DNA of 64,000 nucleotides from Actinomycetales bacterium. GTDB taxonomy: Bacteria > Actinomycetota > Actinomycetes > S36-B12. Below, one piece after another: positions 48,001 to 54,885 of this stretch (position 1 is its first letter; each line of letters opens with the position of its first letter). The stretch is from the NCBI GenBank assembly GCA_016125355.1, contig WGLX01000012.1:62001-126000 (forward strand), given 5' to 3'. A program made the position numbers and the translations under genes. A model generated the notes under the pieces. That model was not told the DNA's origin. It searched no databases and worked only from the letters and a program-made list of their open reading frames with translations.

Positions 48001-48279
48001 CAGGCGGAGCCCCCGGATGATGAGCCCGGGTCCCCGGTGCCCGTCGGGGGTGCCGCGCTCGTCCAGCTCCGCATCCCCGCGGGCGCTGCCAGCGATGACC
48101 CGCTCACGCAGTTCCAGGACCCGCTGGGCGATGACCGGCCCACGTGGGTCGAGGTGAAGCTGGGGGAGGCGGCCGCCATCGTCCGCTCCGAGGACTTCCC
48201 CGCGCGGGTGGGCGGGCAGTGCCGGCACTGTCCGTTCGTCACCAGTTGCCCCGCCCAGAGCCAGGAGGTGCTGCCGTGA
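45007..48279 (+). CDS. adnA: ATP-dependent helicase-nuclease subunit AdnA
   Basis: The 1090-residue UvrD/Rep-family protein is the first half of the AdnAB heterodimer that resects DNA double-strand ends in actinobacteria. The motor has Q-motif and Walker A in LDAQQRSVVAH...LAGPGTGKTTT, Walker B-like YVDEFQDTDPLQ, GDPDQSIYAFRGAD, TAHRAKGLEWDEVWIVG and YVACTRARRRLHL. The C-terminal RecB-type nuclease shows VPIDLKNMKSK, and four cysteines (TCPLRW upstream, then CRHCPFVTSC) suited to an Fe-S cluster. GTGA overlap couples it to adnB, and AGGAGGTG inside its end is the adnB ribosome site. Order matches Rv3202c-Rv3201c. Confidence 0.93.
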   Translation: MTWHLDLSAAPPSAPPDLDAQQRSVVAHRSGPLLVLAGPGTGKTTTIVEAIADRLQDADDPVGPESVLALTFGRKAALELRDRVTARLGGGLLPTVSTFHSFAYALLRLTATPEEYLHPPRLMSGAEEDVRIRELLRGAVSDGTIEWPDELVGALPTLGLANEVRAVLSRARELGLEGDDLARIGRRSGRPAWVAVGQLARQEQDVMLLENVIDYGELMLRAVLRAHEPQVTQQLRAQYRAVYVDEFQDTDPLQVLLLRALVGPQTSVVAVGDPDQSIYAFRGADVGGLLRFPETFRTPAGEPAPVVVLEHTRRFGPRIRAAAVAALGTRLPSGLASEVMLAHRSPSCPPPADPDTDDLVTVRLFSDRGVQAAHLARDLRQAHVERDVPWHELAVLVRSGNQIPVVQRALAVAGVPVVVAADEVPLRAEPAVAALLAALALAAHPGAASAAQVIDVLTGPLVRLSSMDLRRLGRALRAEHHEEGFATPGSDVLVRSFVLGALTGEPAILPAIEESDPLLPVVAACERLTRLLREVHDAITAGAAPEQVLWTLWSGGIAPHGWPERLREAALRGSRSADHDLDAVMALFDTAERLAGRYPGFLGVRMFLDALADQQLPAEAVAERGARADAVRILTAHRAKGLEWDEVWIVGAEEGVWPDLRARGSTLRAEELSAEGVGSGPRSADLLEEERRLFYVACTRARRRLHLTAIDERADGGERPSRFLDDVRLALGLGDDPPQSVRPRRTISLDGLVAELRRTAADPGVSAALRSAAITRLAVLAVEQGDDGRPLVPLADPDRWWGVPEGTPGARAVRDPERPVALSGSGLDGLLTCPLRWFLDHEVRAETPRGPATGFGSVVHAIADFVAKGQVPAELTAMDAEVDRVWSALRFEARWQSQTERAAAHEALARFLGYHERADRVLVSTEARVRADVVVPTPGGGLDQVALSGYIDRVEADAEGRLVPIDLKNMKSKVPSAEVPEHGQLGVYQLIIREGGLSQAEPPDDEPGSPVPVGGAALVQLRIPAGAASDDPLTQFQDPLGDDRPTWVEVKLGEAAAIVRSEDFPARVGGQCRHCPFVTSCPAQSQEVLP

Positions 48280-51200
48280 CCCGCGACGATGCTCGGCCCC
48301 CGCTGACCCGCGACCGCCTCGATGCTGCCTTGGGCCTGACTCTCACCGACGAGCAGTGGGCTCCGGTCTCCAGCGAGCTCGCCCCGGCCGTCATCGTGGC
48401 CGGAGCCGGCTCGGGAAAGACCACGTCGATGGCGGCGCGCGTCGCCTGGCTGGTGGGCAGCGGCCTGGTGCTCCCGGACGAGGTGCTCGGGCTCACGTTC
48501 ACGACCAAGGCCGCGGCTCAACTGCTCTCGTCGATGCGTAGGTCGGTCGGGGCGCTCGTCAGCGCGGGGGTCCTCGCAGATGGTGACCCGGACGGCGAGC
48601 CCTGGGGCGACCCCCAGGTGCTGACGTACCACGCGTTCTCGGCACGCATCCTGGCCGAGCACGGCATCCGCCTCGGCCGGGAGCCCGATGCCGTGGTGCT
48701 GAGTGAGGCAAGCCGGCGGCAACTGGCCTACCGCGTCGTCTGCCGCACCGCGCTGCCGCTCGCCGAGCTCGGGAAGCGACCCGAGGACCTCACGTCCGCG
48801 CTGCTGCACCTCGATGATGAGCTCACTGAGCTGGCGGTGCCACCGCAGCGGCTCCGGGAGTTCGACGACGACCTGCTACACGTCCTGGACGGCTACGACT
48901 CGCTGCAGAAGATCGGCCAGACCATGGTGGCCACGTCACGGGCACGTGCTGTCCTGGCGGATCTCGTCGCCGAGTGGCGCGCCGAGAAGGCCGTGCGCGG
49001 TGTTCTCGACTTCGCCGACCAGATCCGGCTGGCGGGTGACATCGTCGAGGCCTTTCCCGACGTCGCCGCAGACCTGCGTGCCCGGTACTCCGTCGTCCTG
49101 CTCGATGAGTACCAGGACACCTCGATCGCCCAGCGACTCCTCCTCCAGCGGATCTTCGGGTCCGGGCATCCGGTCACGGCCGTCGGTGATCCCTGCCAGG
49201 CGATCTACGGCTGGCGCGGGGCGAGCGTGGACAACATCGAGAGCTTCCCCGAGCACTTCCCGGCGGGGGATCGTGCCGTGGTCGCGCGGTTCACGCTGTC
49301 GCAGAATCGACGCTCCGGACCGGCGATCCTCGAGGTGGCCAACCGAACCTCGGCCACCCTCCGCGCGGTGCACAGCGGGGTGCAGCCGCTCGCGGCAGGT
49401 GACAACGGGAAGGGCTCGGGGGCGGTGGCCTGCGCCCTCTGGGAGACCTACGCGCAGGAGCTCGACTGGCTGGTCGAGCAGGTCGTCGCGACGCACGGCC
49501 CTCGTGAGGGCCGTGCGGTGACCTGGGGCGACATCGCGGTGCTGGCCGCCACGAGCGCCGACCTTGCCGCCGTCGACGGCGCCCTCCGCTCGCGCGGGGT
49601 GCCCACCCAGCTCGTCGGTGCTGCGGGCCTGCTGGCGCAGCCGGCCGTGCTCGACCTGCGCAGCATGCTCGAGGTCATCCATGACCCGTCGGCCAACCCG
49701 GCGTTCGTGCGGCTCGCCGCCGGGCCCCGTTGGCGGATCGGTCCCCGGGACCTCGCGGCCCTCGGTACGCGGGCGGCCGAGCTCGCCGGCAGCCGGCGGC
49801 GCTCCGAGCAGGAGGAGATCGGCGCAGCACTCGACGATGCCGTCGCGGGTACCGACGCGGTCGAGCTCGTGTCGCTGTCCGAGGCCGTGGAGGACCCCGG
49901 AGACCCGTCCGCCTACTCGCCCGAGGCCCTGATGCGCTTCGCCGAGTTCGCGGCGGAGCTGCGGTCGCTGCGCGCTCACGTCGGGGAGCCGCTGACCGAG
50001 CTGCTGCTCCGTGTGCTGCGGGTGTCCGGGCTCGAGGTCGAGGCAGCGCTAGGCCGTCCGGAGCTCGCCGACCTTCAGCAGCACGCCCTCCACGCGTTCA
50101 TCGACCTGGCCGCGGAGTTCGCCGATCTGGATGGCCGGCAGACCCTCGGCGCCTTCCTGTCCTTCCTCCGGGATGCCGAGCGCTTCGACGTCGACCTCGA
50201 CTTCGAGGCGGCGAGCCCCGCCGACGCGGTCCGGCTCCTGACGGTCCACAAGGCAAAGGGCCTGGAGTTCCCCTACGTGTTCGTGCCGTTCGTGTCCAAG
50301 GACGCCTTCCCGGGAGGCAGGGGGAGGTCCCAGTGGCCGAGCAGCCCCGGCGTCGTCCCGTGGCGGCTCCGCGACGACTGCACCGATGATCTCGGCTCCT
50401 TCCCTGTCGACGGAGAGACGCCGCGCGACAAGCACATCCGGGAGTACCGCGAGATCCTGAAGGCCTTGGCCGACCTCGACGACCAGCGCCTGGCCTACGT
50501 CGCCTTCACGAGGGCGGAGCGTGGGCTGGTGGTGTCCGGGCACTGGTGGGGGCCGCGGCAGGCCACCCGTCGCGGGCCGTCCCCCTTCCTCGAGGCCGTG
50601 CGCGCGGCGTGCGAGGACGGAGCGGGCACGGTGGTCGCGTGGGCCCCCGAACCTGACGACGACGCGACCAACCCGCAGGGGGCGGCCGCCGCCGCCCCGG
50701 TGGCCTGGCCGGCCGCTCCCGATCCGAGCCATCGCGATCGCCTGCTCGCCGTGGCCCGCGATGTCCGCGAGATCGCGGCCGTCCAGCAGTCCCTGCCGGG
50801 CGTCGCCCCCGATCTGCCCGCGGGCATCACCGTCGCCGAACGGGCCCTCGTCGAGGAGTGGGACACGCTGACCGCAGCACTCCTCGAGGAGGCGCGGGCG
50901 CGCACGATGACGCAGCACGAGGTACGGCTGCCGGAGTCGGTCTCGGCGAGCCTGCTGATGCGGGCACTCGGCAGCGAGCGCGACCAGGAGCAGCTGGCGC
51001 GGGACATCGCGCGGCCCATGCCCCGGCCCCCGGCCCCGGCGGCGCGGCGGGGTACCGAGTTCCATGCCTGGGTGGAGACCCGGTTCGGCCAGCAGTCGCT
51101 GCTCGAGCCGGAGGACCTGCCCGGCGCGGCCGACGAGGACATCGGCTCGGACGCGGCACTTCTGGAGCTGAAGGCGGCCTTCGACCGTGGCCGGTTCGCC

Positions 51201-51509
51201 GGGCGCTCGCCCGTGGGCGTGGAGGTGCCGTTCTCGCTGGTCGTCGCCGGGCGGGTCGTGGCCGGGCGGATCGATGCCGTCTTCTCTGCGGAGGAGCCGG
51301 GCGTCGATTTCGACATCGTCGACTGGAAGACCGGGAGCGGGCGGCACCTGGATCCCATGCAGCTGGCCATCTACCGGTTGGCCTGGTCCCAGCGGGTCGG
51401 CGTGCCGCTGGATCGGGTCGCGGCCGCCTTCTACATCGTGGCCGGTGACGAGCTCCGGCGTCCGGATACGGAGGAGCACGTGGCCCGGCTGCTCGCTCTT
51501 AACTCCTGA
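48276..51509 (+). CDS. adnB: ATP-dependent helicase-nuclease subunit AdnB
   Basis: The 1077-residue partner of AdnA has its own motor and nuclease. Motor motifs include TDEQWAPVSSELAPAVIV...AGSGKTTSMAARV, LLDEYQDTSIAQRLLL, GDPCQAIYGWRGA, LLTVHKAKGLEFPYVFV and AYVAFTRAERGLVVSG. The C-terminal PD-(D/E)XK nuclease has GTEFHAWVETRFG, FDIVDWKTGSG and QLAIYRLAWSQ. In mycobacteria AdnB is the lead motor of the complex. GTG 48276 overlaps the adnA stop, and AGGAGGTG eight bases upstream is a near-perfect ribosome site. No RecBCD genes are seen in this window. Confidence 0.93.
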   Translation: MTRDDARPPLTRDRLDAALGLTLTDEQWAPVSSELAPAVIVAGAGSGKTTSMAARVAWLVGSGLVLPDEVLGLTFTTKAAAQLLSSMRRSVGALVSAGVLADGDPDGEPWGDPQVLTYHAFSARILAEHGIRLGREPDAVVLSEASRRQLAYRVVCRTALPLAELGKRPEDLTSALLHLDDELTELAVPPQRLREFDDDLLHVLDGYDSLQKIGQTMVATSRARAVLADLVAEWRAEKAVRGVLDFADQIRLAGDIVEAFPDVAADLRARYSVVLLDEYQDTSIAQRLLLQRIFGSGHPVTAVGDPCQAIYGWRGASVDNIESFPEHFPAGDRAVVARFTLSQNRRSGPAILEVANRTSATLRAVHSGVQPLAAGDNGKGSGAVACALWETYAQELDWLVEQVVATHGPREGRAVTWGDIAVLAATSADLAAVDGALRSRGVPTQLVGAAGLLAQPAVLDLRSMLEVIHDPSANPAFVRLAAGPRWRIGPRDLAALGTRAAELAGSRRRSEQEEIGAALDDAVAGTDAVELVSLSEAVEDPGDPSAYSPEALMRFAEFAAELRSLRAHVGEPLTELLLRVLRVSGLEVEAALGRPELADLQQHALHAFIDLAAEFADLDGRQTLGAFLSFLRDAERFDVDLDFEAASPADAVRLLTVHKAKGLEFPYVFVPFVSKDAFPGGRGRSQWPSSPGVVPWRLRDDCTDDLGSFPVDGETPRDKHIREYREILKALADLDDQRLAYVAFTRAERGLVVSGHWWGPRQATRRGPSPFLEAVRAACEDGAGTVVAWAPEPDDDATNPQGAAAAAPVAWPAAPDPSHRDRLLAVARDVREIAAVQQSLPGVAPDLPAGITVAERALVEEWDTLTAALLEEARARTMTQHEVRLPESVSASLLMRALGSERDQEQLARDIARPMPRPPAPAARRGTEFHAWVETRFGQQSLLEPEDLPGAADEDIGSDAALLELKAAFDRGRFAGRSPVGVEVPFSLVVAGRVVAGRIDAVFSAEEPGVDFDIVDWKTGSGRHLDPMQLAIYRLAWSQRVGVPLDRVAAAFYIVAGDELRRPDTEEHVARLLALNS

Positions 51510-51528
51510 CCTCGCCCTGCCGGGCCGC

Positions 51529-52845
51529 TCAACGGGAGCTGTCGGGGTCCCGCTCCTGTGCGTCGAACGGGTCGTCCGGGCTGGTCGTGACATCCACGGG
51601 ATCCGCGCTGTCGCCGGCCTGCTCAGCCTCCGCTCGCGCCTCGCCCGCCTCCTCCGTCGGCGTCCTGCGCACGCCCACGAGCCCACGCATGAACTCGCGC
51701 GCCGGCTCCTCGACGAATCGCCACATCAGCCAGGCGAAGAACAGTGCTCCAGCGACGAGCACCAGCACCGCGATCGCGTAGAGCGCCCCCGAGTCGATCC
51801 CCGCTGCGCGCAGACCGGCGCGCCACAGGCCGAACCAGACCAGGTGCGTCATGTACAGCGAGTACGAGATGAAGCCGCCGAGGACCAGGGTCTTCGTGGA
51901 CAGGAAGCGCGCCAGGCCCCGGCGGGACAGGGCCAGGGACCCGATCCACAGCACGAGCAGAGGCACGAGCAGCAGGTGGTAGTACGGCGGCAGCGGCTCG
52001 ACGTCGCCGTCGAGCACGTTCGGCATCGGCGGCTGCGCCGGCCCCCACGTGCCGAGGAAGACCGCGCCCGCGACGACCAGCAGCGGCAGCACCACGGCGG
52101 CGATCGAGGCGATCCGCTCGACCCGCGGCGTGGCAGGTTCCTTCATCGTGTCGCCCGGAAGGATCCGGACGACGATGAGGTAGGTGATGGCCCCCGCCGT
52201 GAACTCGGTGAGGATGCGGTAGCTCGAACCCCAGTGGTTGGTGTAGTACGGATCGGACGTCGACAGGCCGTAGTACAGCAACGGTGACATGGCCAGTGCC
52301 AGCAGGATCACCAGCGCCCACGTCGCGATCCGGCGGTGCAGCACCCACAGCAGCAGCACGAGCAGCGGGAAGATCAGGTAGGCGAGCCACTCCATGGACA
52401 GCGACCACGCCACGAAGTTCCAGCCGCGTTGCGGGTCCGGTCCCCACTCCTGGATGAGCAGCAGGTTCTTGATGAAGTCGATCGGGTTGAGCCAGTCGCG
52501 GTTGAGGTCGGCCCCGGTCACCTTGGCCTGGGCGACGACCGCGGCGCCCGCCACGAACAGCATGACGATGTGCACGGGGTAGATGCGTGCCAGGCGCAGC
52601 CACCAGAAGTCCACCGTGCCGCGCACCCGGAGGCTTGGTCCGAGCCGGCGGAGATAGGTATGGGTGAGGATGAAGCCGGAGAGCGCGAAGAAGAGGTCGA
52701 CCCCGAGCCGACCGACCCGTAGGACGTCGGAGACGACCGGGATGAGCAGGTGGAGCTGGTTCAGGGGACCCTGGAGGTGGTAGAGCAGCACCCACGCGGC
52801 CGCGATGAACCGGATGCCGGTCAGCTGACGGATGAAGACGTTCAC
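51529..52845 (-). CDS. Acyltransferase family 3 membrane protein
   Basis: The 438-residue integral membrane protein belongs to the OafA/NodX acyltransferase-3 family, which transfers acyl groups onto envelope glycans or lipids. Seen are the N-terminal LTGIRFIAAAWVLLYHLQG with the conserved histidine, the LFFALSGFILTHTYL helix, the RLARIYPVH loop, about ten membrane helices, and SLYMTHLVWF late in the sequence. A 50-residue acidic tail (EEAGEARAEAEQAG...) follows the last helix. GTG 52845 is the only early start. It is transcribed against adnB and nudC and interrupts the helicase/NudC order seen in mycobacteria, suggesting insertion in this lineage. Confidence 0.9.
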   Translation of the reverse strand: MNVFIRQLTGIRFIAAAWVLLYHLQGPLNQLHLLIPVVSDVLRVGRLGVDLFFALSGFILTHTYLRRLGPSLRVRGTVDFWWLRLARIYPVHIVMLFVAGAAVVAQAKVTGADLNRDWLNPIDFIKNLLLIQEWGPDPQRGWNFVAWSLSMEWLAYLIFPLLVLLLWVLHRRIATWALVILLALAMSPLLYYGLSTSDPYYTNHWGSSYRILTEFTAGAITYLIVVRILPGDTMKEPATPRVERIASIAAVVLPLLVVAGAVFLGTWGPAQPPMPNVLDGDVEPLPPYYHLLLVPLLVLWIGSLALSRRGLARFLSTKTLVLGGFISYSLYMTHLVWFGLWRAGLRAAGIDSGALYAIAVLVLVAGALFFAWLMWRFVEEPAREFMRGLVGVRRTPTEEAGEARAEAEQAGDSADPVDVTTSPDDPFDAQERDPDSSR

Positions 52846-52923
52846 GTGTGGTCCCGGGGCGAGGAAGCAGGTCCGGCCATCGTGTCACGCGGACCGACGA
52901 AGGCGGGGTTAGGCTCGCTGACC

Positions 52924-53865
52924 GTGGACTCCGATCGTTCCCTCCTGTCCGATCTCATGCTTTCCCGCGGTGTCGTCGACCGCCAGGCGGTGCGTCGCAC
53001 CGACACGGCGTGGCTCGAGGAGCGACGGAGCGATCCGCGGTCGCGTGTCCTGCGCGTCCACGCAGGCGGCGCACTTCTCGCGGCAGGGTCGGAGCAGCCG
53101 CGTCTGGCCTGGGTGCCCGCTCCCGATGTCGACGGGGACCTGACCTTCCTGGGGGTCGACGGCGAGGACATCGCCTACTTCGCGGAGTTCGTGACAGAGC
53201 GGACGGGGGAGGGGTGGGCCGAGCTCCGCGAGGTAGGCGCTCTGCTCGATGCACGCGATGCCGGGCTGGTCGTCACGGCCGTGGCCTTGGACAACTGGCT
53301 GCGCGCCCACACCCGGTGTCCGCGCTGCGGTGCGCTGACGGAGCAGGCGGAGGCGGGGTGGTCGCGCCGGTGCCCGGAGGACGGGACTCCGCACTTCCCG
53401 CGCACGGACCCTGCGGTGATCGTCCTGGTGCGCGATCCCGAGGACCGCGCACTCCTTGGACGGCAGGGTCGATGGGCACCCGGCTGGTACTCCACGCTGG
53501 CGGGCTTCGTGGAGGCCGGCGAGTCCGCCGAGGCGGCGCTGCGACGCGAGGTGCACGAGGAGTCCGGCATCGTGGTCGGGGAGGGGCCGAACGACATCCA
53601 CTACCTCGGCAGCCAGCCCTGGCCGTTCCCGGCATCCATCATGCTCGGCTACCACGCGTGGACGGCCGACCCGGACACCATCGAGGTGGACGGTGACGAG
53701 ATAGCGGAAGCGCGGTGGTTCACGCGTGCTGACCTGGTCGCGGCCTGCGAGGCCGGTGAGGTCCGGCTGCCTCCGGACATCTCGATCGCGCGGCGCCTCA
53801 TCGAGCGCTGGTACGGCGGGCCGCTTCCCGGTGACTGGTCGCGGCCGCTGGGACTCAAGCGCTAG
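52924..53865 (+). CDS. nudC: NAD(+) diphosphatase / NAD-cap decapping hydrolase NudC
   Basis: The 313-residue Nudix hydrolase cleaves NAD(H) and can remove NAD caps from RNA. Features in order: an N-terminal beta domain, a zinc-ribbon region CPRCGALTEQAEAGWSRRCP near residue 125, the Nudix box GFVEAGESAEAALRREVHEE and the NudC-specific SQPWPFPASIMLGYHA. Only three of the four zinc-ribbon cysteines of E. coli NudC are present; the fourth position reads Asp-Gly, which I believe is common in actinobacteria. GTG 52924 gives a normal length. Its TAG stop shares the palindrome CTAG with the convergent lipoprotein gene. Confidence 0.92.
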   Translation: MDSDRSLLSDLMLSRGVVDRQAVRRTDTAWLEERRSDPRSRVLRVHAGGALLAAGSEQPRLAWVPAPDVDGDLTFLGVDGEDIAYFAEFVTERTGEGWAELREVGALLDARDAGLVVTAVALDNWLRAHTRCPRCGALTEQAEAGWSRRCPEDGTPHFPRTDPAVIVLVRDPEDRALLGRQGRWAPGWYSTLAGFVEAGESAEAALRREVHEESGIVVGEGPNDIHYLGSQPWPFPASIMLGYHAWTADPDTIEVDGDEIAEARWFTRADLVAACEAGEVRLPPDISIARRLIERWYGGPLPGDWSRPLGLKR

Positions 53866-54350
53866 GCAGTCTCCCAGCTCACGTTGCCCTGGTCGTCGGT
53901 CTGGGTGATGTTGACCATCACGGACTGTCCGTCGGCGCTCGTGGCCTCGCAGTTGGTCGTCAGGCCCTTCTGTAGCGGGATGTCCTGGGGACAGGTCACG
54001 GTCCAGTCGCCCCCGACCTGCTCGGAGATCTGGCTGCCGACGGTGTCCTGGAGCTTGGCGACATCGATGTTCGTGGAGGGGACCTCCCACGCTACGTTGC
54101 CCTGGTTGTCGGTCTGGGTGATGTTCACGTCGACGGTCTTGCCGCCCGCATCCGTGGCCATGCAGTTGGTGGTCAGGCCCGCCTGGACCTCCATGCTGTC
54201 GGGGCAGGAGACCGTCCAGTCGCCGCCGAGCTGGTCGGCGAGTCCCTGCTGCACCTGCTGTTCGAGGTCGCCCACGTTGATCGACGACGAGCAGGCCGAC
54301 AGGAACAGGCCGGCGGATAGAACAACGGTGGACGCGATCAGGCGTTTCAT
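53862..54350 (-). CDS. Lipoprotein with two tandem DUF4333 domains
   Basis: The 162-residue exported protein has a short signal peptide and lipobox LSAC (Cys near 20). The mature part is two near-identical halves: NVGDLEQQVQQGLADQLGGD then DWTVSCPDSMEVQAG, and DVAKLQDTVGSQISEQVGGD then DWTVTCPQDIPLQKG, each with a pair of cysteines (CP and TTNC) and the NITQTDxQGNVxWE ending. This is the DUF4333 fold duplicated, probably by internal duplication. GGAGGAG precedes the ATG at 54350. The function is unknown; members are small surface lipoproteins of actinobacteria. It ends in a 4-nt stop overlap with nudC. Confidence 0.85.
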   Translation of the reverse strand: MKRLIASTVVLSAGLFLSACSSSINVGDLEQQVQQGLADQLGGDWTVSCPDSMEVQAGLTTNCMATDAGGKTVDVNITQTDNQGNVAWEVPSTNIDVAKLQDTVGSQISEQVGGDWTVTCPQDIPLQKGLTTNCEATSADGQSVMVNITQTDDQGNVSWETA

Positions 54351-54437
54351 GGCTCCTCCGAGGCTAGGCGGCGGGGCGCATCCCCCCATGCCCGACGACG
54401 GTACTGACGTTGAGGGGGCCGTTGCAGCGCGAAGACC

Positions 54438-54574
54438 GCTCGCTGCGCTCACTCCTCAGCCCAGGCGTCTTGTCGGGCCTGGTCTTGCGGGGCTCGCTGC
54501 GCTCACTCCTCAGCCCAGGCGTCTTGTCGGGCCTGGTCTTGCGGGGCTCGCTGCGCTCACTCCTCAGCCCAGGC
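54438..54574. repeat. 54-bp tandem repeat, two and a half copies, abutting the mrx1 3' end
   Basis: Exact copies lie at 54438-54491 and 54492-54545, and a 29-bp partial copy at 54546-54574. The last copy includes the stop and final codons of mrx1, so the array looks like repeated duplication of the mrx1 tail and following spacer. Each unit contains GAGTGAGCGCAGCGAGC on the minus strand, a word similar to extragenic repeats common in actinobacteria. Copies are identical, implying recent expansion. Confidence 0.9.
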
Positions 54575-54812
54575 CGAGGTGCGCCTTCACCTGCCCGATC
54601 GACGGATTCGTCGCGAACGTGCCGTCCGGGTAGTGCACGGTCGGCACCGTCTGGTTGCCGTGGTTGACCTCTTCGACGAGGTTGGCCGCATCGACGTCGT
54701 TCTCGATGTCCACCTCGAAGTACGGAATGCCCTCACGGGTCAACTGCGCCTTCAGCCGCTGGCAGTAGCCGCACCACGCCGTCGTGTACATCGTCAGGGT
54801 CGAGTCGCTCAC
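54564..54812 (-). CDS. mrx1: Mycoredoxin-like glutaredoxin
   Basis: The 82-residue thioredoxin-fold protein carries the active site TTAWCGYCQRL (Cys14 and Cys17), the cis-proline element QTVPTVHYPDG and the GQVKAHL end. The CGYC motif and length match mycoredoxin-1 (Rv3198A), which reduces mycothiol mixed disulfides; this implies a mycothiol-using organism. GTG 54812 is used, and upstream in-frame sequence lacks family character. It is divergent from uvrD2 (73 nt), as in mycobacteria. Its stop lies within the last copy of a 54-bp tandem repeat. Confidence 0.92.
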   Translation of the reverse strand: MSDSTLTMYTTAWCGYCQRLKAQLTREGIPYFEVDIENDVDAANLVEEVNHGNQTVPTVHYPDGTFATNPSIGQVKAHLGLG

Positions 54813-54885
54813 ACCGCCACACGCTAGCGAGCCCTCGCTGGGCCGCAAGACGGGGTCGTCAGAGTGCTGTGACACCATCCGACGC

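Noticed and set aside
44998-48228. A 1076-codon minus-strand frame opposite adnA
   Set aside because: It is the reverse-frame shadow of the helicase: low-complexity composition, no family motif, while the plus strand carries every UvrD motif.
54410-54667. Plus-strand frame reading an 18-residue repeat (LRSLLSPGVLSGLVLRGS)
   Set aside because: The 54-bp repeat period is divisible by three, which keeps any frame open. The repeat derives from the 3' flank of mrx1 on the other strand.
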